From CBDCZY01 sp965224745 (GTDB taxonomy: Bacteria; Pseudomonadota; Gammaproteobacteria; Methylococcales; Methylomonadaceae), in contig CBDCZY010000009.1 in the NCBI GenBank assembly GCA_965224745.1, forward strand, positions 777,022 to 841,021: a DNA stretch of 64,000 bases. The letters run 5' to 3'. Shown piece by piece: positions 47,534 through 54,038 of this stretch. Position numbers and translations under genes: made by a program. Every line of letters begins with the position of its first letter. Position 1 is the first letter of the stretch. A model generated the notes under the pieces. It searched no databases, was not told the DNA's origin, and saw only the letters and a program-made list of their open reading frames with translations.

Positions 47534-47811
47534 TTAAGCTGGCGAAAGATCTTCCAAACGACGACTTTGCTTAACGCCTCGTTCGGCTTTCTCTTCGTCA
47601 TAACATCTAAGGCTCTTCAAAACCTCATGTTCAGCTTCTGACTTATCGAACCAACCATCAATTTCTACCCATTTCCCGTGCTCTAAATCTTTGTAATGTT
47701 GAAAGAAATGGGCAATTCGAGTTAGCTCCATTTCTGGCAAATCCTGATATGAAAAAATTTTCTCGTAATAAGGAGTGACTTACTTGACTGGTACTGCCAA
47801 TATTTTAGTTA
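47534..47811 (-). pseudogene. Truncated duplicate of the ppa 3' end
   Basis: The minus strand repeats the C-terminal third of inorganic pyrophosphatase, nearly identical to ppa at 50489 (MELTRIAHFFQHYKDLE). Upstream of the in-frame Met the homology continues for about 70 bp, but the lysine codon in PVKKVTPYYE is here a TAA stop, and homology ends at about 47811. It has no promoter or start of its own. It is a decayed partial duplication, separated from the intact gene by the toxin-antitoxin pair, MITE copy B and IS1. Confidence 0.85.
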
Positions 47812-48276
47812 GGTAGGGTGGGCAACCTGTTTTGCCCACGAGACACCCGCTCTGGTAACGTTGAACCGGTAAGGCAGATGAACCGTAGATTGGGATACAG
47901 ATAGCGTTTTCCGACATGATAAAAGTTATGTATTTATTGTTGTTGATGTTATGGCAGAATACGTTTCACTTTCTGCCCTACGTTTTACGATAACATTTCT
48001 AATGATTGGGAAAAGTAAGACCAGACTCTCCATACGGTTATACTTTTGTGGATCCCTACGGCTGGGAGGGATCACCAAATGACGATTATCTTGCGAATAT
48101 TACGGGCATTCCAAACGTACAACTGTGGAATTATGAACGGACAATTTCATTGTCGTCGAATACTAAGGTAAGAGGTGTACTATTAGAAAGCCTGAAATAA
48201 ATTCTCACTGAGTTTCATATATTTTTTTCGAAGCTCATTTTTTATTTGAAAGATATTTTAACTGGGGGGTATACAA
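47812..48276. other. Intergenic region with one orphan frame
   Basis: A frame at 48006-48200 reads SPYGYTFVDPYGWEGSPNDD, a plausible protein-like segment, but it begins right after a TGA and opens only with TTG. It may be a C-terminal remnant of an unidentified gene. Nothing else is seen. Confidence 0.35.
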
Positions 48277-48501
48277 ATGGTATCAAAATTAGTGGTTTCA
48301 TTTTATCAATTATTACTAGAAATATCAATGTGGCTAACGTTGATTATATGTGTATATGGAGAATGGAATGCTAACGGGTTTTTAGGTTTATTTGGTGGTT
48401 TAATAGCTGGATTTATCATTATTGTGGTTATATTTGGTGCATTTTTAATTATTGGTGATATACGAGAGTCAGTTAGAGCCATAGAAAAAAGTAAAACCTA
48501 A
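48277..48501 (+). CDS. Small membrane protein
   Basis: A 74-residue protein with two hydrophobic segments (about 8-28 and 36-58) and a charged C-terminus (DIRESVRAIEKSKT). A GGGG-rich ribosome site lies about 8 bp upstream of the ATG. No family is recognised. It stands alone in a repeat-rich region. Confidence 0.5.
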   Translation: MVSKLVVSFYQLLLEISMWLTLIICVYGEWNANGFLGLFGGLIAGFIIIVVIFGAFLIIGDIRESVRAIEKSKT

Positions 48502-48538
48502 AAATTGCATCAAGTTATTTTTATTACTAACCAATGTG

Positions 48539-48596
48539 TCACTTGACCAAAAAAACGTCGTTCTGCGTCCTTTCACTCTTTTTTTTGGTCAAGTGA
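48539..48596. repeat. 17-bp perfect inverted repeat
   Basis: TCACTTGACCAAAAAAA at 48539-48555 and TTTTTTTGGTCAAGTGA at 48580-48596, with a 24-nt loop. The long perfect stem with an A/T tract could act as a terminator for the small membrane gene, or be the arms of a tiny mobile element. Confidence 0.7.
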
Positions 48597-48650
48597 TATG
48601 TCGTTAGATAAAGAGGAAATAGAACAAATTAATTTCGTAGTAACCATCAT

Positions 48651-48682
48651 TTTACCCTTTGCGAGTGCCTGTAAAGGGTAAA
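48651..48682. repeat. 10-bp perfect inverted repeat
   Basis: TTTACCCTTT and AAAGGGTAAA with a 12-nt loop, between the previous repeat and the toxin gene. Confidence 0.5.
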
Positions 48683-48804
48683 TTTGCATTTCAATTTTGA
48701 CTTAACAATGTTACTGGTGAAAGGCTACTATTGAGAAATTAGGTTTGTAAGAAAAATTCTAACTTTACAGTTTTTAGAACTCCTCTAAACCCCTCAACGC
48801 CACA

Positions 48805-49131
48805 CTACTTCTTACCATAGGTGTTATCGTGGTCAGGCGCAATGGTTAGAAGACGTATAAAATCACCATCACGATAGGCGGTAGCTCTTCGGGCTTGGGT
48901 GCTCCGCAACGAGTAAATGGCATCAATTCCTGCCGGTAGTTTTACACTAAAGATTTTTTCCCATTTTAGGCCACTGTCTCGATAAACTTGATTCCAAGTC
49001 ATCTGTCGAAGCTTATTGAGAGTTTCCAGGGCAGAATGTCTTTCTGGCTTTTGCAGTGTCAGAAGGTTTTCTTGAAAGATGGCGTTGTTAAGATCAAGCC
49101 TTACCAGTCTATTTTGGTCCTTCTTTGTCAC
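48805..49131 (-). CDS. RelE/ParE-like toxin of a toxin-antitoxin pair
   Basis: A 108-residue protein. The C-terminal half GIDAIYSLRSTQARRATAYRDGDFIRLLTIAPDHDNTYGKK looks like a RelE-superfamily toxin core: the Arg-rich beta strands and the final DHD are typical of mRNA-interferase-like folds. The first 45 residues form a helical extension. Its start overlaps the upstream antitoxin gene by 23 bp. Target is unknown; toxin identity is inferred from pairing and motif, not from a named family. Confidence 0.65.
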   Translation of the reverse strand: MTKKDQNRLVRLDLNNAIFQENLLTLQKPERHSALETLNKLRQMTWNQVYRDSGLKWEKIFSVKLPAGIDAIYSLRSTQARRATAYRDGDFIRLLTIAPDHDNTYGKK

Positions 49132-49396
49132 TTAGCTGCTCCAGCATAGTGTCCAAATTACTATCAGCAGGTTTATTGGCCTGAGCCCAAGATAAGGCAT
49201 TTTGCAAATCCGTAGCTGCTTTAGGATGGTGTAGCCACTTTTCGTTATCTGGAATAATACTTGCAGTTCGTATTAACCAGACACCCGGCTCTTGTTCCTC
49301 CACTAGCACTTGACGACCTGCATAATGCTTGCCCAGTGAGATTTGTCCATTTGCGCCAATGACCTTGACGCTAGGTTGTGTAGTTACTGTTGCCAT
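49109..49396 (-). CDS. AbrB/MazE-like antitoxin
   Basis: A 95-residue protein. Residues about 8-45 (VKVIGANGQISLGKHYAGRQVLV) have the swapped-hairpin AbrB pattern, a DNA-binding antitoxin fold, followed by an acidic, probably disordered toxin-binding tail. It is first in the minus-strand pair. A perfect inverted repeat upstream of its start is a likely operator for autorepression. Confidence 0.65.
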   Translation of the reverse strand: MATVTTQPSVKVIGANGQISLGKHYAGRQVLVEEQEPGVWLIRTASIIPDNEKWLHHPKAATDLQNALSWAQANKPADSNLDTMLEQLSDKEGPK

Positions 49397-49422
49397 TGTG
49401 GTCTCTATATTAATATACTAAG

Positions 49423-49445
49423 GCACTATAGCAATAATATAGTGC
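49423..49445 (-). promoter_or_regulatory. Palindromic operator upstream of the toxin-antitoxin pair
   Basis: GCACTATA and TATAGTGC separated by 7 bp, lying 27 bp before the antitoxin start. A second palindrome, TATATTAATATA, sits between it and the gene, overlapping the likely -10 element. Placement fits autorepression by the antitoxin. Confidence 0.6.
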
Positions 49446-49487
49446 TATTAATAGGACACCGAGGCTATGAACTATCTCTGCTAGAAT

Positions 49488-49658
49488 TAATTCTACTTTG
49501 TCAGAATAACAATAAGGCCGTCATACTCGTCGGGAACGGGTATCCAGCGCCACGGATGGCACGCTGAAATTCATCCATGAAGTCTGGATTCCGGCAATCC
49601 CTGCCGGAATGACGATCGAGGAAAAAAATGAATGATGTAATGTGACAAAGTAGAATTA
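49488..49658. mobile_element. MITE copy B (about 170 bp)
   Basis: Nearly identical to copy A over its whole length. Ends TAATTCTACTTTGTC and GACAAAGTAGAATTA are perfect over 15 bp. The central part includes the inverted repeat ATTCCGGC / GCCGGAAT. It lies 17 bp from the IS1 element. Confidence 0.85.
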
Positions 49659-49682
49659 ATCGGGGTAATTTTTCAGGCATTG

Positions 49683-50107
49683 CTAATTTAGTATAGTTAA
49701 CGTTCCATTTCTTTTATGCATTAAGAGTAATATAGACAGCTCAAGCATTCGAACACTTTTTGTGTAACATTTTGTCTTTCTTCTCATTCGTGCAAGAAAA
49801 TGTCTAAAGATACTATTGTAGCCTTCAACTGTGTATGTTTCAGCTTTGGATTGAACGTGTTTTTCGCTAGGAATAAAATGTTCATAGGGCTGCCAATAAT
49901 CGGTTGCTATTGTTCCATTTAATTGATCTTCAATTCCTTCCCAGAGTTTTTGTCCTGTCTGTACGCTTCGGTCGCCAACAATGAAATTGATGAATTTTTT
50001 CCCATATCTATCAACAGCAATCCATATCCATTTATAGCTTTTTTTTGACCCACATAGGTATGCATTTCATCCATCTCAGCATAAATCACTTGTTCAGGAC
50101 TTTTCAA
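49683..50107 (-). pseudogene. IS1 InsB-like transposase, frame interrupted at an A tract
   Basis: The catalytic half of IS1 transposase. It begins EMDEMHTYVGQKK, then after one frame change reads SYKWIWIAVDRYGKKFINF, AETYTVEGYNSIFRHFLAR and MRRKTKCYTKSVRMLELS, all standard InsB sequence, and stops inside the left terminal repeat. The break is at a run of 8 A (about 50047-50054); one more A would restore the frame. It could be a disabling deletion, a read error, or a slippery site. The 5' end overlaps insA by 4 bp (ATGA). Confidence 0.85.
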
Positions 50108-50367
50108 TTCGGCAACTTGCTCTCACCAAAGGATCTAATCCAATTTAGTACCGTGACATTGCTTACGTTCAAAACCCGACCAATTGAACGAAACCCTAAT
50201 CCTTCAAGATATAATTGAAGAGCCATCTTTCTTAAATAGAATGGTTTGGCTCCCGAGCCACTAGCAACAGTATATCGAAAATTACATTCTTTACATTTGT
50301 AACGCTGCTTTTGTTTTACGATACCATCTTTGATGTTTTTATTAGATTTGCATTTAGGGCATTCCAT
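50104..50367 (-). CDS. IS1 InsA-like DNA-binding protein
   Basis: An 87-residue protein with a zinc-ribbon (MECPKCKSN and YKCKECNFRYT) and a helix-turn-helix (GFRSIGRVLNVSNVTVLNWIR). It is the InsA part of an IS1-family transposase, which binds the element's ends and represses it. The next frame, InsB, begins at its last codons. It lies inside the IS with matching ends. Confidence 0.9.
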   Translation of the reverse strand: MECPKCKSNKNIKDGIVKQKQRYKCKECNFRYTVASGSGAKPFYLRKMALQLYLEGLGFRSIGRVLNVSNVTVLNWIRSFGESKLPN

Positions 50368-50488
50368 TAAATTTCTCGCTCTCTTTAGAAAGATATCAAA
50401 AATTTAATTCTAACATAAAACTATACTAAATTAGCAATGCCATTTTTCAGTTGTCCGGAAAAGTGTTGGCACATCAATAGCATCAGTT

Positions 50489-51073
50489 TCAGGCTGGAGA
50501 TAAATCCACTAATCGTCGGTTTTGTTCGGTACTTCGCTCAGCTTTTTCTTCATCAAAACGTCCAAGACTTTTTAAGATCTCTTGCTCAGCTTCTGACTTA
50601 TCAAACCAACCATCAATTTCTACCCATTTCCCTTGCTCTAAATCTTTGTAATGTTGAAAGAAATGGGCAATTCGTGTTAGTTCCATTTCTGGCAAATCCT
50701 GATATGAAAAAATTTTCTCGTAATAAGGAGTGACTTTCTTGACTGGTACTGCCAATATTTTAGCATCGTGGCCCGATTCATCAGACATTCGCAAAAGTCC
50801 AATCGGTCGACAACGAATAACGCAGCCATATAACAAAGGAGAAGGAGATAAAACCAAGACATCCACTGGATCTCCGTCCTCTGATAGAGATTGAGGGACA
50901 TATCCATAATTAGTGGGGTATTGCATGGCGGTGCCCATAAACCGATCTACAAATAGCGTACCGGTTTCTTTATCAGTTTCGTATTTAACTGGATCACTAT
51001 AGGCAGGAATCTCGATGACAACATTGACTTCATGAGGTGCATTGCTGCCTGGACCGACTTTTAATAAAGTCAT
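50489..51073 (-). CDS. ppa: Inorganic pyrophosphatase
   Basis: The soluble class-A pyrophosphatase, 194 residues (E. coli 176). It hydrolyses pyrophosphate from biosynthesis using magnesium. The active-site segment DGDPVDVLVLSPSPL, the earlier RFMGTAMQYPTNYGYVPQ and the later KDLEQGKWVEIDGW are complete. The IS1 copy sits 47 bp beyond its stop codon and does not disrupt it. A truncated copy of its 3' end lies at 47.5 kb. The N-terminus begins MTLLKVGPGSNAPHEVNVVIEIP. Confidence 0.96.
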   Translation of the reverse strand: MTLLKVGPGSNAPHEVNVVIEIPAYSDPVKYETDKETGTLFVDRFMGTAMQYPTNYGYVPQSLSEDGDPVDVLVLSPSPLLYGCVIRCRPIGLLRMSDESGHDAKILAVPVKKVTPYYEKIFSYQDLPEMELTRIAHFFQHYKDLEQGKWVEIDGWFDKSEAEQEILKSLGRFDEEKAERSTEQNRRLVDLSPA

Positions 51074-51144
51074 AGTTTAGTTTCCTCGTATCTAAACGTA
51101 AAAATTGCTATTGTTATGGATTGAATAATTCGTTGGAGAGTTTA

Positions 51145-51978
51145 ATGCGTGGCAGGCTTAGCAAAATGCACACCGAATTGGCTAGTCCGATCAAATATCA
51201 GCTCCCCTTATCTGATAATTTGTTGCCACTCAATTTAAGTATAGGCTATCAGATCGAAATTTTGTTTACGGGCGAAATTTTTTGCATTAACTGCGGACGC
51301 AAGACCAGCAAGAGCTTTAATCAGGGACATTGCTTTCCGTGTTTTAAAAAGCTGGCAAGTTGTGATATGTGTATATTGCAACCAGAACGCTGCCATTTCC
51401 ATCTGGGTACTTGCCGTGAACCCGACTGGGCTGAAAACCACTGCATGCAACCTCATATTGTTTATCTTGCCAATTCTTCGGGACTCAAGGTAGGTATCAC
51501 ACGAAAGACACAAGTACCTACCCGCTGGATTGATCAAGGCGCTATTCAGGCTTTACCCATCCTGCAAGTACCGTCCCGTTATGTCTCTGGTCTGGTCGAG
51601 GTTGCTATAGCAAACTTCGTCAGTGATAAAACAAGCTGGCAAAAAATGCTAAAAAATCAAACTGAGCAGCTTGATATGATAGCGGCCAAGGAAACTTTGC
51701 TGCAACAAACATCGGATCAATTGCAACAAATTAGAAATCAATTCGGCATAGACTGCTTGCAACCCATTGAACAGGATGTCGTCGAACTAAATTATCCAGT
51801 TGAACAGTATCCCGAAAAAGTGAAATCTCACAACCTGGATAAAACGCCTTCAGTTTCCGGCCAGCTAATGGGTATTAAAGGCCAATATCTCATAATGGAC
51901 ACTGGGGTAATCAACATTCGAAAATTTACTGGTTACGATGTCACATTTATAATTCAAGACATGCAAAACAAAAGTTGA
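51145..51978 (+). CDS. DUF2797-family protein
   Basis: A 277-residue protein. I choose the ATG at 51145 (GGAG 7 bp upstream) over the TTG at 51121. The N-terminal half has a dense Cys/His region: INCGRKTSKSFNQGHCFPCF, then DMCILQPERCHFHLGTC, suggestive of metal binding. The next segment (VYLANSSGLKVGITRKTQVPTRWIDQGA) is a GIY-YIG-like opening typical of DUF2797 proteins. The C-terminal third is divergent. The function is unknown; nuclease or nucleic-acid binding is speculation. Confidence 0.75.
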   Translation: MRGRLSKMHTELASPIKYQLPLSDNLLPLNLSIGYQIEILFTGEIFCINCGRKTSKSFNQGHCFPCFKKLASCDMCILQPERCHFHLGTCREPDWAENHCMQPHIVYLANSSGLKVGITRKTQVPTRWIDQGAIQALPILQVPSRYVSGLVEVAIANFVSDKTSWQKMLKNQTEQLDMIAAKETLLQQTSDQLQQIRNQFGIDCLQPIEQDVVELNYPVEQYPEKVKSHNLDKTPSVSGQLMGIKGQYLIMDTGVINIRKFTGYDVTFIIQDMQNKS

Positions 51979-52039
51979 CATAAATTTTTCTGACTTGGTG
52001 TTAAATTTTGTATTTGTGCTATCGCCAAACTTTTTGAAA

Positions 52040-52057
52040 ATGTGAATTTTTTCACAT
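52040..52057. promoter_or_regulatory. Palindromic site upstream of a small helical gene
   Basis: ATGTGAA, TTTT, TTCACAT: a 7-bp palindrome about 50 bp before the start of the next gene, resembling an operator for a CRP-like or other dimeric regulator (a TGTGA half-site is present). Confidence 0.4.
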
Positions 52058-52108
52058 GTCTTTTGTCAAATATTACGCATTAAATGATATTTAACTATGA
52101 GGTGAACA

Positions 52109-52381
52109 ATGGACTTACAAGAGGAATTTACAAATATTACCGAGACCCTACAACAACAAAGAGATGAGATTAAATTACAGCTTCACCTGGCAAGCATGGA
52201 AGCTCGTGAAGAATGGGAGAACCATGAAGAAACTTGGCAACATTTCCAGAGCAAACTTGAAGAAATTGGTGATGATACGAAAGAAACGACCGAAGAACTA
52301 CTGAAATCAGCAAAAAACATCGGTGAAGAATTACAGACGGCCTACCATAGTATTGTGAAAAAACTATCCGATAAATCATAA
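52109..52381 (+). CDS. Small helical protein of unknown function
   Basis: A 90-residue, highly charged protein predicted to be almost all helix and coiled coil (TETLQQQRDEIKLQLHLASM, then HEETWQHFQSKLEEIGDD). No Cys, signal or membrane segment. AGGTGA upstream gives a ribosome site. Helical stress-related small proteins have similar composition, but I cannot name the family. Confidence 0.65.
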   Translation: MDLQEEFTNITETLQQQRDEIKLQLHLASMEAREEWENHEETWQHFQSKLEEIGDDTKETTEELLKSAKNIGEELQTAYHSIVKKLSDKS

Positions 52382-52698
52382 CTTTACCAAACAAGATTAC
52401 CTTCCATTTTTAATGGGTGCAACTCATCAGGAATGCTACCATGAGAGTTGAAAGACAATGTCTATTGGTTTGAAGCATATCCTGCAGCACTGCGCTGCAT
52501 TACCTGTCAAGCAACCTTTGAAGAAGATCATCCCTTATAAGTTGCCACATCCAACTCTCTTTTTAGCAAAAACTTATGCGTGAAATGGCCGGGATACATT
52601 CAATGACAATAAACAAATCTAGCTCAAACTTAAGCCGGATTGTTCGATACACTGCTTGGCTTGAAACATAAGAAAGCGATTACTAATAAATTTTTCCA
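52382..52698. other. Intergenic region without a recognised gene
   Basis: About 317 bp. It holds a short GC-rich patch near 52480 (ATCCTGCAGCACTGCGCTG) but no gene-like frame. Confidence 0.4.
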
Positions 52699-53835
52699 AT
52701 GACCCTACTTCAGCGCCATAACGAATTTCCACAAGATGCGAAGCTTGTCTACCTAAATCATGCGGCAGTTGGTCCCTGGCCTAAAAGAACGACAGAAGCA
52801 GTCAAACAATTTGCTGAAGAAAATACCATTTATGGCGCAAAACATTATCCAAGTTGGCTTAAGAAAGAAAATAAGTTGCGCAGTCAATTACAAACCTTAA
52901 TAAACGCGCCCTCACCTGATGATATTGCACTCGTTAAGAATACTTCTGAAGCTTTATCTTTCGTGGCTTATGGCATCAATTGGCAGCAAGGCGACAACAT
53001 TGTTTCCAGCAATCACGAATTTCCTTCCAACCGAATACCCTGGCAATCACTTGGCAATAAAGGTGTAACTTTTCGCCAAGCAGCTATTTGTGATGCTGAG
53101 GATCCAGAACAAGCACTTTTCGACTTAGTCGATCATCAAACCCGCTTGATAACGATCAGCTCGGTACAATTTGCCAGTGGACAAAGTATTAATCTTGAGA
53201 GAATTGGTGAGTTCTGCCAGCAAAACAACATATTGTTTTGCATTGACGCTATTCAAACATTGGGTGCGATTGAATTCGATGTACAACGCTATAACGCCGA
53301 TTTCGTTATGGCCGATGGACATAAATGGATGCTCGGCCCTGAAGGATTAGGTGTTTTTTATACAAAACCCGCAGCACGAGAGCAACTCAGCCTGACTCAA
53401 TTCGGCTGGCATATGATCTTGGATTCCGCAAATTATGACAATAGACCCTGGAAAATCAACCCATCAGCCAAACGATTCGAATGCGGCAGCCCCAACATGC
53501 TTGGGATTCACGCTTTGTCAGCAAGTTTATCGCTACTGCTAGAGATAGGAATTGCAGAGGTTGAGCGATCAATATTAAATCACGTAGAACAGATCGAAGA
53601 AAACATACTGCATAACAATGACTTACAACTTCTGTCACGTCAAAGTAAAAACCATCTTTCAGACATTGTTGTTTTCCAATCAAAATCACAAAGCAATGAA
53701 AGTCTTTTCAAGAAGCTACTACAACACGATATCATTTGCGCCCTGCGTGGGGGCGGAATAAGGCTTTCGCCTCATTTTTATCATTCGGAACAAGAACTTG
53801 ACCGAGTTTTCGCTGTTTTGAATAAAACAGCCTAA
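52699..53835 (+). CDS. Class V aminotransferase-fold PLP enzyme
   Basis: A 378-residue PLP enzyme of the class-V (cysteine desulfurase/isopenicillin epimerase-like) type. The PLP lysine is in VMADGHKWMLGPEGLG at about residue 210, with the aspartate of CIDAIQTLGAIEFDV upstream, SNHEFPSNRIPW near 110 and FECGSPNMLGIHAL near 270. There is no catalytic Cys loop typical of IscS, so it may be an aminotransferase or lyase of another type. It is a single gene; the substrate is unknown. Confidence 0.85.
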   Translation: MTLLQRHNEFPQDAKLVYLNHAAVGPWPKRTTEAVKQFAEENTIYGAKHYPSWLKKENKLRSQLQTLINAPSPDDIALVKNTSEALSFVAYGINWQQGDNIVSSNHEFPSNRIPWQSLGNKGVTFRQAAICDAEDPEQALFDLVDHQTRLITISSVQFASGQSINLERIGEFCQQNNILFCIDAIQTLGAIEFDVQRYNADFVMADGHKWMLGPEGLGVFYTKPAAREQLSLTQFGWHMILDSANYDNRPWKINPSAKRFECGSPNMLGIHALSASLSLLLEIGIAEVERSILNHVEQIEENILHNNDLQLLSRQSKNHLSDIVVFQSKSQSNESLFKKLLQHDIICALRGGGIRLSPHFYHSEQELDRVFAVLNKTA

Positions 53836-53882
53836 TATTTTTAACCCTATTGTCACCGCATACTTGAAGACACATTCAGTAA

Positions 53883-53969
53883 TACTCGGCACGACGGAAC
53901 GATGGTTTGTCACGAAAAGTCAAAAACCAAAATCCCATGCGACGGCTGAACGACCATCCTTGCCGAGTA
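53883..53969. repeat. Imperfect inverted repeat between convergent genes
   Basis: TACTCGGCA and TGCCGAGTA, 9 bp each, with an inner match GATGGT / CCATC, in the gap between the aminotransferase and the lyase gene. It may be a bidirectional terminator or an old small element. Confidence 0.4.
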
Positions 53970-54038
53970 ATTCTATATGTCTTGTCACAACCTTGCTAGA
54001 GTAAGCAATAGGCATTCCCTATACCGATCCAATCGCCT

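Larger units (their letters stand above)
49676..50441 (-). mobile_element. IS1-family insertion sequence with target duplication
   Basis: 766 bp, almost exactly the length of IS1 (768). Perfect 23-bp terminal inverted repeats lie at 49676-49698 and 50419-50441. An 8-bp direct repeat ATTTTTCA flanks it at 49668-49675 and 50442-50449, as IS1 makes. Genes insA and insB read on the minus strand. The intact ends and duplication indicate a recent insertion. Confidence 0.95.
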
